A stretch of DNA of 64,000 nucleotides from Acinetobacter guillouiae CIP 63.46 (GCF_000368145.1 NZ_KB849287.1:1-64000), one strand, 5' to 3'. Positions 19,273 to 30,284 are shown, counted from the first letter of the stretch. Notes: generated by a model from the sequence alone, not told the origin. Program-made: numbers and translations.

Positions 19273-22104
19273 TTACTTTAACAACGGTTTTAAGAACTTC
19301 GCTGTATGTGAAACTTTAGATTTTACCACTTGTTCTGGGGTACCTTCCGCAATAATCTGACCACCACCTGCACCACCTTCAGGGCCTAAATCAATCACCC
19401 AGTCCGCCGTCTTAATCACATCGAGATTATGCTCAATCACAACAATGGTATTGCCCTTATTGCGTAGTTCATGAAGAATATCGAGCAGTTTGGCAATATC
19501 GTGGAAATGCAAACCAGTGGTTGGTTCATCCAGTACATACAAGGTTTTACCTGTATCACGCTTTGCTAGCTCACGTGCCAGTTTGACCCTTTGCGCTTCA
19601 CCACCAGATAGCGTTGTTGCAGACTGACCTAAGCGGATATAGCCTAACCCGACTTGGTTTAAGGTTTCCAAACGACGGTGAATCACAGGGATTGTATCAA
19701 AGAAATGCATCGCATCTTCGACAGTCATTTCCAATACATCAGAAATATTCTTGCCTTTATAACCAACTTCCAAAGTTTCACGGTTATAACGCTGACCATG
19801 GCAGTTATCACAAGGCACGTACATATCGGGTAAGAAGTGCATGGCAACTTTGATCATACCATCCCCCTCACACACCTCACAGCGCCCGCCTTTGACGTTA
19901 AACGAGAAACGACCTGCAGCATAACCACGGGCTTTAGCTTCAGGGGTTTGCGCAAACAATTCACGAATCGGGGTAAACAAACCAGTATACGTCGCTGGGT
20001 TAGAACGTGGAGTACGCCCAATAGGACTTTGGTCAATGTCTACCACTTTATCAAGGAACTGTAAGCCATCAATCGAATCAAACTTTTCAGCAGTTAAGGT
20101 GGTTGCACCATTTAATTGTGTTGCAGCAAGTGGTAACAGGGTACGGTTAATTAAGGTTGATTTACCTGAACCCGAAACACCTGTCACACAAGTCATCACA
20201 CCTAAAGGAATCGTCAAATCAACATTTTGTAAGTTATGCCCTGATGCACCCATCAGTTTAATTTGTTCTTCAGGTTTCGGTGGTTTAACCCGCTCTTTGG
20301 GCACCGCAATTTTTAACTTACCAGATAGGTATTTTCCTGTTAGAGAGTTCTCATTGGCTGCGAGTTCATCATAGGTTCCCTCGGCAATGATATGACCGCC
20401 ATGCACACCAGCACCCGGACCAATATCAATAATATGGTCAGCTGCACGGATTGCATCTTCATCATGCTCAACCACTAAAACTGTATTACCTAGATCACGC
20501 AAACGAACCAGTGTTTCAAGTAAACGATCATTATCACGTTGGTGTAAACCAATGGATGGCTCATCTAAAACGTACATCACCCCCATTAGACCAGCACCAA
20601 TTTGTGAGGCTAAACGGATACGTTGTGCTTCACCACCTGAGAGTGTTTCAGCAGAGCGAGACAGGCTTAAATAATTTAAACCGACTGATACAAGGAAGTG
20701 CAAACGCTCGCGAATTTCTTTAAAAATCTTATCGGCAATTTCACCTTTGGCACCTTCAAGATTTAAATCTTGATAGTAACTTTCAGCATCACCAATCGAC
20801 ATTTTGGTAATTTGGGCAATGGTTTTGTCTTTAACACGGACATGACGTGAAATTTCATTTAAACGTGAGCCGCCACAAGCATCACAAGCGGCATTGGATA
20901 AGTACTGCGCCAGATCATCACGGACATAATTAGATTCAGTTTCACGATAACGACGCTCTAAATGAGGCAAAATGCCTTCAAAAGGTTGTACACGATTGTG
21001 TTTACGACCACGCTCATCGATATAGCTAAGATCAACTTTTTCTTTGCCTGTACCGTAAAGAAATTTCTTTTTCGTATCAGCGTCGAGTTCATTCCAAGGG
21101 GTGTCTAAAGAAAACCCAAAATGATCTGCAACTTTCTGAATCATGCTGTAATAGTATGGACGTTGTCTGTCCCAGCCACGGATTGCACCTTGGCTAATAG
21201 AAACATCTGGATTTGGAATGAGTTTTTCAGCACTGAAATGACTACGTGTTCCTAAACCGTCGCAGACAGGACAGGCACCAAATGGATTATTGAACGAGAA
21301 CAAACGTGGTTCGAGTTCAGCAACAGCACGGTCGCATTCAGGACAGGAATGTTTTGCTGAAAATACACGGTCAGGATGTTCACCACCCATCCACGATAAA
21401 ATCGCAAGGTCACTGCCTAAACGTAATGCTGTTTCAAAACTTTCGGCAATTCGGTTACCTAAATCATCACGGACTTTAAAACGGTCAACCACGACTTCAA
21501 TGGTATGTTTTTTCTTTTTATCGAGTTCTGGTGGTGTATCGATATCAATCACTTCACCATCCACACGCGCGCGGACAAAACCTTGACTTTGTAATTGCTC
21601 AAACAGGTTGCTGTATTCACCTTTACGCTCACGGACAACGGGCGCAAGTAGCATCAACGCTGTACCTTCTTCCAGTCCTTTCACTGCGTCGACCATTTCA
21701 GAAACAGTCTGTGCAACCATCGGCAAGTCGTGCTCTGGGCAGTAAGGTGTGCCAACGCGCGCATAGAGTAAACGTAAATAGTCGTAGATTTCAGTAATGG
21801 TTCCCACGGTTGAACGTGGGTTGTGGCTGGTTGACTTCTGTTCAATCGCAATCGCAGGGCTTAAACCTTCAATTGAATCAACTTCAGGCTTTTCCATTTG
21901 TGAAAGGAACTGACGTGCATAAGCAGATAAAGATTCGACATAACGGCGCTGACCCTCAGCATATAAGGTATCGAAAGCCAGAGATGATTTCCCTGAGCCT
22001 GAGAGTCCTGTGATGACCACAAACTTGTCACGTGGAATATCGAGTGACACATTTTTTAAATTATGGGTACGTGCGCCTCGAATACGGATATGACTTTGAC
22101 TCAT
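19273..22104 (-). CDS. uvrA: Excinuclease ABC subunit A
   Basis: 943 aa, full length for UvrA. Two ABC ATPase modules with Walker [15 protein letters not shown] near residue 33 and [13 protein letters not shown] in the second half, ABC signatures [12 protein letters not shown] and [12 protein letters not shown], and zinc-binding CPECDR...CPVCDG and CEVCEGDG...CDNCHG. It is the damage-recognition subunit of nucleotide excision repair and works with UvrB and UvrC, which are elsewhere. The gene is single; its upstream region lacks an obvious LexA box. The palindromic repeat at 19199 lies just past the stop. Confidence 0.97.
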   Translation of the reverse strand: MSQSHIRIRGARTHNLKNVSLDIPRDKFVVITGLSGSGKSSLAFDTLYAEGQRRYVESLSAYARQFLSQMEKPEVDSIEGLSPAIAIEQKSTSHNPRSTVGTITEIYDYLRLLYARVGTPYCPEHDLPMVAQTVSEMVDAVKGLEEGTALMLLAPVVRERKGEYSNLFEQLQSQGFVRARVDGEVIDIDTPPELDKKKKHTIEVVVDRFKVRDDLGNRIAESFETALRLGSDLAILSWMGGEHPDRVFSAKHSCPECDRAVAELEPRLFSFNNPFGACPVCDGLGTRSHFSAEKLIPNPDVSISQGAIRGWDRQRPYYYSMIQKVADHFGFSLDTPWNELDADTKKKFLYGTGKEKVDLSYIDERGRKHNRVQPFEGILPHLERRYRETESNYVRDDLAQYLSNAACDACGGSRLNEISRHVRVKDKTIAQITKMSIGDAESYYQDLNLEGAKGEIADKIFKEIRERLHFLVSVGLNYLSLSRSAETLSGGEAQRIRLASQIGAGLMGVMYVLDEPSIGLHQRDNDRLLETLVRLRDLGNTVLVVEHDEDAIRAADHIIDIGPGAGVHGGHIIAEGTYDELAANENSLTGKYLSGKLKIAVPKERVKPPKPEEQIKLMGASGHNLQNVDLTIPLGVMTCVTGVSGSGKSTLINRTLLPLAATQLNGATTLTAEKFDSIDGLQFLDKVVDIDQSPIGRTPRSNPATYTGLFTPIRELFAQTPEAKARGYAAGRFSFNVKGGRCEVCEGDGMIKVAMHFLPDMYVPCDNCHGQRYNRETLEVGYKGKNISDVLEMTVEDAMHFFDTIPVIHRRLETLNQVGLGYIRLGQSATTLSGGEAQRVKLARELAKRDTGKTLYVLDEPTTGLHFHDIAKLLDILHELRNKGNTIVVIEHNLDVIKTADWVIDLGPEGGAGGGQIIAEGTPEQVVKSKVSHTAKFLKPLLK

Positions 22105-22583
22105 AAAAGCTTTCTCGAAATTATGCGAATTAAAGGGGTATATGATAGCGATTTAATTTTGTTCAAGCTGTAAAAAATAGTTTTTAAACGACAAATTGTG
22201 TCATGTAACTGACCATTTAAAACTGTGATGGAGTTTGAGTTTTTAAATAAAATAATAAGATTCATATGTTTATGATGGTTTTCAATAATTTTTAGGGTCG
22301 CATTCAGCTAATTTAAATTCAAAGCTATAATTTATTAAAAATAAGTCATTGAAGAAAAATGAGATATGCAGTCAGTTTTTTGATGCTGTGCTGATTTCTG
22401 AATACTTATTTCGATATTGCATAGGGTAGAACGAATAAACCAGATCAGCTTCAAGATTGGTCCCGTGATGCGATCAATAACCACTTATCTAAAAAAGAGA
22501 ATTGTTAGACAAGGTTTCTGTGATTAACCATTGTTTTTATTATAAAATATGTGATATCTATCGCACTTGTGGAGGGCTTGAAA
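22105..22583. other. Intergenic region, nothing recognised
   Basis: About 480 AT-rich bases between divergent uvrA and the gene at 22584. Promoters for both must be here, but I see no convincing pair of -35/-10 boxes, operator or hairpin. Confidence 0.5.
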
Positions 22584-23348
22584 ATGAATATACGAAAAAT
22601 TATATCAGTTATTTGTTTTGCATTTTCTTGCAATGTCTTGGCTGGCGAGACTTCACAAGTTTTATTTGATCAAGTGTTAAATTTAAAACCCAATCAATTG
22701 TACGAATTAGAATTAGAAGATGTACAAGCGGGGGATCAGATTTGGACCGCGGTTTATTTGGTTGGGCGACAAAATTATCCAGGACTTACTGCAAAAGTTG
22801 ATTTTGTCATGGACAATCAAGGTCTGTTAAATAAAGCCAATCCCAGTGAGCATGCTGTATACCAAGCACTGATCGCAGAAAATTTGACGCAAACTAATCA
22901 ATATTCTCTCAGGCAATTCAAAGGCTTAAAGGCATTCATTGAAGATACGTCAGAACAGCTGATTACAGATCCGATATTGGAAAAAACAGATAGCATTCGT
23001 ATTTATAGTCAAGTGAATGATTGGATCCCTGAATACAACACTTATGAACCCACCAAAGTGAAATTTGGAATTCAAAATCCTTTGGATTTTGACATTGTTG
23101 CGGCTTATGTTTTAGTGGGGAAAGGCGAAAAGCCTGCTGAACTCAGTGAATTAAATTTAAAAAATATTCAACCCACTTATGCCTCACCATTGCCGCCAGT
23201 ACCAGCCGATTTTACCCAAGCTGAAGTGAATAAATCTGAGTCTCACTTGAGTAGAAATGAGCTAAAATTTATCTTTTTTATCCTGATGGCAATTGTTATG
23301 GGCTTGGTTACTTTTATTAACCGTGGCAAATTAAAACGCGCTTTTTAA
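22584..23348 (+). CDS. Secreted or membrane-anchored protein of unknown function
   Basis: 254 aa. A signal peptide (cleavage after CNVLAG) is followed by about 190 residues probably in the periplasm and one C-terminal membrane helix (FIFFILMAIVMGLVTFI) with a basic tail, giving an anchored topology like that of tail-anchored periplasmic proteins. I do not recognise the family. GGAGG at 22571 is 8 nt before the ATG at 22584, which decides the start over a GTG at 22551. It is followed 100 bp later by glpM in the same direction. Confidence 0.72.
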   Translation: MNIRKIISVICFAFSCNVLAGETSQVLFDQVLNLKPNQLYELELEDVQAGDQIWTAVYLVGRQNYPGLTAKVDFVMDNQGLLNKANPSEHAVYQALIAENLTQTNQYSLRQFKGLKAFIEDTSEQLITDPILEKTDSIRIYSQVNDWIPEYNTYEPTKVKFGIQNPLDFDIVAAYVLVGKGEKPAELSELNLKNIQPTYASPLPPVPADFTQAEVNKSESHLSRNELKFIFFILMAIVMGLVTFINRGKLKRAF

Positions 23349-23449
23349 ACGCGCAACTTCTACGTCACTAAATTTCTAATATTTTAGATTTCAAATTTAC
23401 ACGCTTGGCGTAAACTCTTTGCACTGATCATGTGTTCGAGTAATTTTAG

Positions 23450-23803
23450 ATGTTGTCCTTATTTTTGAAATGTATTCTGGGTGCAGCAGTGGTTTTGTTG
23501 ATTTCAATTCTTTCAAAAAGTAAGGCATTTTATATTGCAGGTTTAGTCCCACTTTTTCCAACATTTGCATTGATCGCACATGTGATTGTGGCGCAGGAAA
23601 AAGGTGCTGAAGCCTTAAAGCAAACAGCTTTATTTGGGCTGTGGTCATTGATTCCGTATTTCATTTATTTGCTCACGGTCTATTTACTGGCAACTAAACT
23701 TTCGATGTGGTCTTGTTTAGGGATTGCAACGTTATGCTGGATTGTGGCTGCTGCAGTTTTGATTTATGCATGGCAATTGTTTCAGAATGGATCGGTTTTA
23801 TGA
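23450..23803 (+). CDS. glpM: GlpM-family membrane protein
   Basis: 117 aa with four hydrophobic helices. The stretch SKSKAFYIAGLVPLFPTFALIAHVIV is the hallmark of GlpM, a small inner-membrane protein first linked with alginate and glycerol metabolism in Pseudomonas. Its biochemical role is unknown. No glp genes adjoin it. A terminator follows at 23860. Confidence 0.85.
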   Translation: MLSLFLKCILGAAVVLLISILSKSKAFYIAGLVPLFPTFALIAHVIVAQEKGAEALKQTALFGLWSLIPYFIYLLTVYLLATKLSMWSCLGIATLCWIVAAAVLIYAWQLFQNGSVL

Positions 23804-23859
23804 TTTATTGAATCAATAAAAAGAGTTGCAATGAATACTTTTGAGTTGATTGTAAAGTT

Positions 23860-23887
23860 AATGAGCCTTTGATCAAGGCTCATTTTT
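23860..23887 (+). terminator. Terminator after glpM
   Basis: Stem AATGAGCCTT / AAGGCTCATT, 5-nt loop, followed by T's. Confidence 0.85.
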
Positions 23888-23913
23888 AAGAATATATTTT
23901 AATAATCAGCTGT

Positions 23914-24546
23914 TTAAACAATAAATTGTTTTGGGCTTTCTAGGTTCTTAATGGCATTGTAAATTTGATCTGCATGATTACACACAATCAGTTTTGCCCG
24001 ATGTTGAGGCGGTAAAAAACCTTCAAAAACAGCATGGTCTAATTGCGCAATCAAATGGTCATAGAAACCATTGACGTTATATAACATCATCGGTTTTTGA
24101 TGTTGATTCAATTGTCCCCATGTCGCGACTTCTAGAATTTCTTCAAAGGTACCAAAGCCACCTGGCAGTGCGACAAAAGCACTTGCACGTTCAGCCATCA
24201 TTGCTTTACGTTCATGCATGTTTTGCACAATATGTAATTCTGTTAATTGATTATGGGCAATTTCATAATCCAACATGAACTCAGGAATAACACCAACAAC
24301 ATCACCACCATGTTCAGTGACCGTATCTGCAACTTGGCCCATTAAGCCAATACTTGCACCCCCATAGACAATCCCAAAACCTTGTTCTGCGATGCCTTGG
24401 GCAAGCTGGATGGCTTTTTCTCGATAGGTGGGGTTATTTCCAGGTCGGGAGCCACAATAGAGTGCAATTAAACATTGTGTGGCTTTATGTTGTTGTTGAT
24501 CTAATTCGAAAGGTTTATTCATCATTACAGGCAATACACTATTCAT
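23914..24546 (-). CDS. LOG-family (TIGR00730) nucleoside monophosphate phosphoribohydrolase-like protein
   Basis: 210 aa, Rossmann fold. The key motif PGGFGTFEE is present, with the nucleotide-binding YGGASIGLMGQVAD and EFMLDYEIAHNQL. Family members cleave cytokinin riboside 5'-monophosphate or purine nucleotide monophosphates to base and ribose phosphate. In bacteria the physiological role is usually unclear. An N-terminal extension of about 25 residues precedes the conserved CLIALYCGSRPG. It is divergent from the TerC/CBS gene. Confidence 0.85.
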   Translation of the reverse strand: MNSVLPVMMNKPFELDQQQHKATQCLIALYCGSRPGNNPTYREKAIQLAQGIAEQGFGIVYGGASIGLMGQVADTVTEHGGDVVGVIPEFMLDYEIAHNQLTELHIVQNMHERKAMMAERASAFVALPGGFGTFEEILEVATWGQLNQHQKPMMLYNVNGFYDHLIAQLDHAVFEGFLPPQHRAKLIVCNHADQIYNAIKNLESPKQFIV

Positions 24547-24919
24547 AATTTATTTTTTCACCTTAACTTATCATGTTCTTATACATTTCTACTACTTTAA
24601 GTAAGAAATGTGACAAAAACATGTTGTGTTATCGGCGCTTTTGCAATGATTTGTATCGCTTTGATTTTGTATTTAATTTTAGGTAAATCAGTAAAAATCC
24701 TGATAAATTAGATGAAATTTCTGTCTGGATTGCCTATAATTAACGCTTATTTATCAACAAATGAATCATCATGGGTAGTGGTTGTAGTCGCTCCGAAAAT
24801 GCACAATCTTTAGACAAAATAATAGTTCAAAATACACTAAAGTTTTCTTCTCAATTCCGAAATTTACAGTTCTCACATGCTGAAAATAGCTATTGCACAT
24901 TTTCAATGGAGCAAGATCA
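24547..24919. other. Divergent promoter region before the TerC/CBS gene
   Basis: About 370 bases. A perfect TATAAT at 24735-24740 could be the -10 for the plus-strand gene, though without a good -35; this would give a ~175-nt leader. A 50-codon ORF (24771-24923) ends by overlapping the downstream ATG but has no ribosome site. I looked for a manganese (yybP-ykoY) riboswitch and did not see its motifs. Confidence 0.45.
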
Positions 24920-26503
24920 ATGATACTTGAGTGGATGTCTGATCCTTCTGCATGGGTTGGTCTTGCAACTTTAGTTGTTTTAGAAATCGTTTTGGGTATT
25001 GATAACCTTGTATTTATTGCAATTTTGGCAGAAAAACTTCCGCCTGAACAACGTGATAAAGCAAGGATTATTGGGCTTTTACTTGCTCTCTGTATGCGTA
25101 TGGTGTTACTGGCATCTATTGCATGGGTGGTGACATTAACTGAGCCATTATTCCATCTCTTTGAGCATGCTTTTTCTGGGCGTGATCTGATCCTGCTGTT
25201 TGGTGGTGTGTTCTTATTGTTTAAAGGCACAATGGAACTACATGAGCGCCTTGAAGGTGGTCAGGATCTTAAAGAAGAAAATCCTGTACATGCTGTATTT
25301 TGGATGGTCATTGTTCAAATTGTTGTTTTAGATGCAGTATTCTCCCTCGATAGTGTGATCACCGCTGTGGGAATGGTGAAAGAACTTTCAGTGATGATGA
25401 TTGCTGTGGTGATTGCTGTAGCTATTATGCTGTGGGCATCAAAAGCCTTGATGGACTTTGTCAATAAGCACCCGACAGTAGTGATTCTATGTCTTGGCTT
25501 TTTGATGATGATTGGTTTCTCATTGATCGTCGAAGGTTTTGGTTATCACATTCCAAAAGGTTACTTATATGCAGCGATTGGTTTCTCGGTACTGATCGAG
25601 TTTATGAACCAAACCATGCGTAAAAACCAAGAGAAAATGGTGACAACGACCGACTTACGTTTCCGTACAGCTTCAGCAGTATTGAAAATGTTAGGTGGGA
25701 AAAGTGCCGATAGTCAAAATGGTAAAGCGGATGATGTGATTGCAACACAAGCACTGGCAGATGAAATTTTTGATGATGAAAATGGTGCTTACCATAGTGT
25801 TATGGTTCAAGGGGTCTTGGGGCTATCAGAACGTCCTGTAAAATCGGTCATGACACCGCGCCCTGAATTAGAATGGTTAGATTTGGATGAAGACGAATTC
25901 AGCATTAAAGAAAATTTGATGGCAATGTCGCATTCACGTTTAATTTTGGCACATGGTGAATTGGATAATATTGCGGGTATTGTTTTAACCCATAAAGTTT
26001 TAAATGATTATATCGAAACGGGTGTTTTAAATTTTGAAAAGCACTTACGTGAGCCTGTGATTGTGCACGAAAATGCGCAAGTGTTGATGGTGATGGAACA
26101 ACTTCGTCAGGCACCTTTACAAATGGCGATTGTATTAAATGAATATGGGTCGATTGAAGGGATTGCAACACCGATTGATGTACTTGAAGCAATCGCAGGC
26201 GAGTTCCCTGATGAAGATGAACTAGAAGCTGCTGCGGAAAGTCTTGAAGATGGTTCGTTGATCCTTGAAGGTTCAACTGATATTCGTCATGTTTCTTTGC
26301 TGTTGGGTCGTGATTTAGTCGATGAATCGGAACAATACTCAACCCTTTCAGGTTATATCTTGTTCCATCTCGGGCGTTTGCCTGAAAATGGTCAGAAACT
26401 TCAAGTCGATGGTTATGAGTTTGAAGTGGTAACGATGGATGGACATAAGATTGAGAAGGTGCATATTATGGCATTAACAAAATCTAAAGATGCTGAGTCC
26501 TAA
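24920..26503 (+). CDS. TerC-family membrane protein fused to CBS pair and CorC/HlyC domain
   Basis: 527 aa. The first ~230 residues form a TerC integral membrane domain with the acidic motifs [12 protein letters not shown] and [14 protein letters not shown] in membrane helices; then a tandem CBS domain ([15 protein letters not shown] onward), and a C-terminal CorC_HlyC domain. The arrangement is that of E. coli YoaE/YegH. Such proteins are thought to export metal ions, with Mn2+ the best-supported substrate for TerC domains; the substrate here is not known. The start at 24920 has GGAG 8 nt upstream; a TTG at 24893 is less likely. Confidence 0.87.
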   Translation: MILEWMSDPSAWVGLATLVVLEIVLGIDNLVFIAILAEKLPPEQRDKARIIGLLLALCMRMVLLASIAWVVTLTEPLFHLFEHAFSGRDLILLFGGVFLLFKGTMELHERLEGGQDLKEENPVHAVFWMVIVQIVVLDAVFSLDSVITAVGMVKELSVMMIAVVIAVAIMLWASKALMDFVNKHPTVVILCLGFLMMIGFSLIVEGFGYHIPKGYLYAAIGFSVLIEFMNQTMRKNQEKMVTTTDLRFRTASAVLKMLGGKSADSQNGKADDVIATQALADEIFDDENGAYHSVMVQGVLGLSERPVKSVMTPRPELEWLDLDEDEFSIKENLMAMSHSRLILAHGELDNIAGIVLTHKVLNDYIETGVLNFEKHLREPVIVHENAQVLMVMEQLRQAPLQMAIVLNEYGSIEGIATPIDVLEAIAGEFPDEDELEAAAESLEDGSLILEGSTDIRHVSLLLGRDLVDESEQYSTLSGYILFHLGRLPENGQKLQVDGYEFEVVTMDGHKIEKVHIMALTKSKDAES

Positions 26504-26518
26504 TGGATTTGTTGTAAT

Positions 26519-26547
26519 GAAGCCAGTCGAAAGACTGGCTTCTTTTT
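26519..26547 (+). terminator. Terminator after the TerC/CBS gene
   Basis: GAAGCCAGTC-GAAA-GACTGGCTTC followed by five T. Confidence 0.92.
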
Positions 26548-26684
26548 ATTTTATTGTTGAAAATAATGATTTAAAACTGATGGTTAAAATGATGGCTGGA
26601 TAACATCATTCATATAGAAAGAATAGGTTCGACTTCCAGCTGGGTTGGATTATCATTGAACCTATTCAGATTTTGAGTATTTTC

Positions 26685-27152
26685 ATGTCCAATCTATCCT
26701 GCCCATGTGGTTCAGCGCTTTATACTGAATGTTGTCAGCCGCTACATTTGGGGAAGAACAAAGCCAAGACAGCAGAACAGTTGATGCGTTCGCGTTATAG
26801 TGCTTTTACCAAACATGAGATTGATTATATTGTTCAGACCACTGCGCTTGGACAGCAGCAAGCTTTGGATGTTAAAGCGATTTCAGATTGGAGCAAAGCC
26901 AATCAATGGCTCAGTCTTGAAGTGGTGCAAGCCCAAGAAAAGCTCGATAAAAACCATGCTCAAGTTGAATTTAAAGCACATTTTCATGATGGTCAGCAGG
27001 CTCAAATACACCATGAAGTTTCACACTTTGTCCAGCATGCTGGTATATGGTATTTCCTAGATCCAACCACAGATCAGCCAATCACCATGAAACAGCCGTG
27101 TATTTGTGGATCCACCAAAAAATTTAAGCAATGTTGCGCACAATTTTTATAA
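26685..27152 (+). CDS. YchJ-family SEC-C protein
   Basis: 155 aa. It begins and ends with SEC-C-type zinc motifs: CPCGS...ECC...H at residues 5-20 and CICGSTKKFKQCC at the end. Between them is an NTF2-like domain beginning AEQLMRSRYSAFTKHEIDYI, the YchJ hallmark. The function is unknown; the zinc motifs resemble that of the SecA C-terminus, suggesting protein binding. The ATG at 26685 puts MSNLSCPCGS at the N-terminus, matching relatives. Confidence 0.88.
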   Translation: MSNLSCPCGSALYTECCQPLHLGKNKAKTAEQLMRSRYSAFTKHEIDYIVQTTALGQQQALDVKAISDWSKANQWLSLEVVQAQEKLDKNHAQVEFKAHFHDGQQAQIHHEVSHFVQHAGIWYFLDPTTDQPITMKQPCICGSTKKFKQCCAQFL

Positions 27153-27213
27153 CTTTTAGTTCATTTTTGACTTAAAATAGCGCGCATCTTTTCCCATCAG
27201 TGGATGAAGGGCA

Positions 27214-27858
27214 ATGTTACTGACGATTATTTATATTATAGCCATTACAGCAGAAGCCATGACTGGAGCATTGTCCGCAGGACGACGCAGTATGGATTGG
27301 TTTGGGGTGATACTGATTGCCTGTGTCACTGCACTCGGTGGTGGTTCTGTGCGAGATGTTTTACTTGGACATTATCCACTGACTTGGGTGAAACATCCTG
27401 AATACCTTGTTCTGACATGCTGTGCTGCCTTTGTCACCATTATTATTGCCAAATGGATGAAGCATTTACATTCAATTTTCTTATTGTTGGATGCTTTAGG
27501 CTTAATTGGTTTTACCATTATTGGCTGTCAAATTGCCTTGCAAATGGGACATGGTTTTGTGGTTTCCGCCGTTGCTGGGGTGTTAACAGGGGTATCTGGT
27601 GGTATTCTACGAGATATTCTGTGTAATGATGTTCCGTTGGTATTTCGTCGTGAACTGTATGCGTCGATTTCCTTTGTTGCAGTGATTTTCTATTGGTTCT
27701 GTATAGATTTCGGTTTATCGCTTGAAATTACCGTGGTTTCTACTTTAGTTTTTGGTTTTGCATTACGTTGTGTGGCGATTTATTTTGGTTTGGAAATGCC
27801 GAAATTTATCTATAAAGATGATGATGAACAATCGGCATCTTCTAAAGATGAGTCCTAA
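27214..27858 (+). CDS. TRIC/UPF0126-family cation channel protein
   Basis: 214 aa, seven predicted membrane helices formed by two repeats of the UPF0126 unit, each with a conserved glycine and RD motif: ALGGGSVRDVLLGHYP and VSGGILRDILCNDVP. Bacterial homologues of the trimeric intracellular cation channels have this sequence and are K+-permeable in vitro. The gene follows ychJ by 60 bp in the same direction and is 60 bp before a GNAT gene, so the four genes to 29797 may be read together. The acidic C-terminal tail is poorly conserved. Confidence 0.85.
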   Translation: MLLTIIYIIAITAEAMTGALSAGRRSMDWFGVILIACVTALGGGSVRDVLLGHYPLTWVKHPEYLVLTCCAAFVTIIIAKWMKHLHSIFLLLDALGLIGFTIIGCQIALQMGHGFVVSAVAGVLTGVSGGILRDILCNDVPLVFRRELYASISFVAVIFYWFCIDFGLSLEITVVSTLVFGFALRCVAIYFGLEMPKFIYKDDDEQSASSKDES

Positions 27859-27919
27859 GGATGGATGCTTGAACAGCAGCTATTGATTGTGAATCTCTGC
27901 ATTTAACTTTGAGCTTGGT

Positions 27920-28423
27920 ATGTCATATCAGATTCATCAAAATATTAAACTTGAAAAATTTACTGACCTAGATTTTGCTGTGTATTTTGAATTGGTCAAA
28001 AATATTAAAGTCATGCAAATGATTACCGAGCGAGCATTAACGCTTGAGGAAGCGCATACCGAATTTGCCAAGATTTTATCCAAGAATGCCTATGATGTGG
28101 CATTGGGAAATTATAAAATTCTTGATACTCAAACAAATGACTTTATCGGTTTAGCTAAACTCGAGTTGGATCAGCCAACAGCAACAACTGCGGAGTTGGG
28201 CTATATGCTTTTACCCGAATATTGGGGGAAAGGCATTGCCAGTCAAGTTGTTACATTTTTAATTGAGCATGCAAAAAAACAAGCATATTTAAAGGATCTC
28301 ATGGCTATCATTGATCCCGAAAATATACCTTCAAGAAAAATATTGATAAACAATGGTTTCCATTCTAAAGAGTTTAAAGATTTTGACGGACTAGCAGGAG
28401 AAATTCTGCTGTTCAGTCTTTAA
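27920..28423 (+). CDS. GNAT-family N-acetyltransferase (RimJ/RimL type)
   Basis: 167 aa. The acetyl-CoA-binding motif is seen in ELGYMLLPEYWGKGIASQVV, and the final ILINNGFHSKEF fits the RimJ/RimL-type acetyltransferase fold. The acceptor substrate is unknown. It lies 60 bp after the TRIC-type gene and 54 bp before the transporter gene, in the same direction. Confidence 0.82.
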   Translation: MSYQIHQNIKLEKFTDLDFAVYFELVKNIKVMQMITERALTLEEAHTEFAKILSKNAYDVALGNYKILDTQTNDFIGLAKLELDQPTATTAELGYMLLPEYWGKGIASQVVTFLIEHAKKQAYLKDLMAIIDPENIPSRKILINNGFHSKEFKDFDGLAGEILLFSL

Positions 28424-28477
28424 AATTAAACAGCGAGCCAAAGTTGTTTCTGCTTTTACATATTTGTTGAGTGCATT

Positions 28478-29797
28478 ATGGATTTAGTATCACGTGTACA
28501 ACGCTTACCCATAGGTAAATTTCACTATACCTTACTCTGGGTGATTGGACTGGGCTGGATGTTTGATGCCATGGATACAGGACTGATCTCCTTTATTCTC
28601 ACCAAAATGGCAGAAGAATGGCAAATGACCCCTACTGAAAAAGGCTGGGTAGTCTCCATTGGCTTTGTGGGTATGGCAATTGGTGCTGTATTTTCAGGTG
28701 GTTTGGCTGATCGAATTGGTCGTAGAACAGTCTTTGCGATTACTTTGGTGACCTATAGCATTGCAACCGCGTTATGTGCTTTTGCACCGAATCTGACTTG
28801 GTTATTGCTGTTCCGTTTTATTGTCGGCTTAGGGTTGGGTGGGCAACTTCCTGTGGCGGTGACTTTGGTCAGCGAATATATCCCCGCTCAAGTACGTGGT
28901 CGATTTATTGTACTGTTAGAAAGTTTCTGGGGACTTGGCTGGCTTGTTGCTGCACTTATTTCTTATTTTGTAATTCCTGATTATGGTTGGCATATAGCAT
29001 TTTTGATTGGTGGTTTACCTGCAATTTATGTTTTTATGATTCTCAAAAAAGTGCCTGAATCGGTTCCTTATTTGATTAACCGTGGACGAATTGAAGAAGC
29101 CCATGCACTGGTACAGAAACTAGAACGGCAGTGTGGTGTGGAAGTGATTGAAACCATTGAAGTCAAACCTGTTTCAGCAAAACAAACGATTTCATTTTCA
29201 CAGCTTTGGTCAGGAGCGTTTGCCCGTCGTACTCTGATGCTGTGGTTGATTTGGTTTGGCATCGTCTATTCTTATTATGGCATTTTTACTTGGTTACCAA
29301 GTCTGCTGGTCAAGCAGGGCTATACCATTGTGCAGTCTTTTGAATATGTACTCGGGATGATTTTGGCGCAATTACCCGGTTATGTGGCTGCGGCTTGGTT
29401 GGTGGAAAAGCTTGGACGTAAAGCAACCCTCGCTGGTTTTATTGGTCTGTGTGCGCTTTCTGCTTACTTCTTTGGCCAAGCGACCTCAGTCAATATGATT
29501 ATGTTGTGGGGATGCTTAATGTCGTTCTTTAATTTGGGTGCATGGGGGGTGCTATATACTTATACACCTGAACAATACCCAACCAATATTCGTGCTTTTG
29601 GCTCAGGTTGGGCATCTGCAATCGGTCGTATGGGGGGAATTGTTGCACCGTTGGTGGTGACCCATATGATGGTGGCAAGTGATGGATTTAGTTCCGTCTT
29701 TATGATGTTTACGATTGTACTTTTCGCTGTTGCCGCTGTGGTTTTGGTCTTGGGTGAAGAAACCAAAGGTAAGACCTTAGAAGAGATTGGGTTATAG
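28478..29797 (+). CDS. niaP: MFS transporter, NiaP-like (nicotinate/aromatic acid)
   Basis: 439 aa with 12 membrane helices. The N-terminal MFDAMDTGLISFIL, the loop-2 motif GGLADRIGRRTVF and SESEYIP-like VSEYIPAQVRGR, and the C-terminal EETKGKTLEEIG are characteristic of the NiaP branch of the sugar/aromatic-acid MFS families. In Acinetobacter, NiaP takes up nicotinate. The symbol is given on similarity; benzoate-type substrates cannot be excluded. A terminator follows at 29859. Confidence 0.72.
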   Translation: MDLVSRVQRLPIGKFHYTLLWVIGLGWMFDAMDTGLISFILTKMAEEWQMTPTEKGWVVSIGFVGMAIGAVFSGGLADRIGRRTVFAITLVTYSIATALCAFAPNLTWLLLFRFIVGLGLGGQLPVAVTLVSEYIPAQVRGRFIVLLESFWGLGWLVAALISYFVIPDYGWHIAFLIGGLPAIYVFMILKKVPESVPYLINRGRIEEAHALVQKLERQCGVEVIETIEVKPVSAKQTISFSQLWSGAFARRTLMLWLIWFGIVYSYYGIFTWLPSLLVKQGYTIVQSFEYVLGMILAQLPGYVAAAWLVEKLGRKATLAGFIGLCALSAYFFGQATSVNMIMLWGCLMSFFNLGAWGVLYTYTPEQYPTNIRAFGSGWASAIGRMGGIVAPLVVTHMMVASDGFSSVFMMFTIVLFAVAAVVLVLGEETKGKTLEEIGL

Positions 29798-29858
29798 TCG
29801 TTTATTGAAATATATAAAAACATAGCGCTAAAAAAATGATAACAAAGAAAAAGTATAC

Positions 29859-29900
29859 AATGGCTGATATAGGGTTAATCTTACCTCTCAGCCATTTTAA
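29859..29900 (+). terminator. Terminator after niaP
   Basis: AATGGCTGA / TCAGCCATT with an inner AGG/CCT pairing, followed by a T-rich stretch. Confidence 0.65.
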
Positions 29901-29981
29901 TTTCTCTAACATTAAAATTAAAAAACCAATCATTTATAGAGATATTATGCAATAGATCAGACCAGTATTGAGGGCGAAATA

Positions 29982-30284
29982 ATGAAAAGTAAAATAGGAT
30001 TAAGCTTTTGTATTGTTTATCTTTTACTTACCGCATTTTGCCTTTATATCGCATTAGATCCAATGACGGATAACAAAGGAAACTTTGTTTTCTTACAATT
30101 ACCCATAGGTTTTCAAGTGTCGGCATTTAATGCAATTGGGTTAGGCCCTTTATTCGATCGGCTGTCTTGGACGCAAGCGTACAGCTTCGTAGTTCCTGTT
30201 ACTTTGCTGCTTCTATATGGGATCGGATGGTTGTTGAGTTCGAGCATCCATTCTATACAAACGCGAAATGGACCACTTCAATAA
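29982..30284 (+). CDS. Small membrane protein of unknown function
   Basis: 100 aa. Two membrane helices (about residues 5-25 and 65-88) with a short loop that would face the periplasm or cytoplasm. No family recognised. It lies between the niaP terminator and the parC leader, so it is probably expressed alone. A GAGGGCG stretch precedes the ATG. Confidence 0.6.
   Translation: MKSKIGLSFCIVYLLLTAFCLYIALDPMTDNKGNFVFLQLPIGFQVSAFNAIGLGPLFDRLSWTQAYSFVVPVTLLLLYGIGWLLSSSIHSIQTRNGPLQ

Noticed and set aside
20036-22052. Several long ORFs opposite uvrA
   Set aside because: They are antisense shadows of a conserved gene, without start signals or recognisable products.
24547-24919. Possible manganese riboswitch before the TerC/CBS gene
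   Set aside because: TerC genes often have one, but the conserved internal-loop sequences are not visible here.
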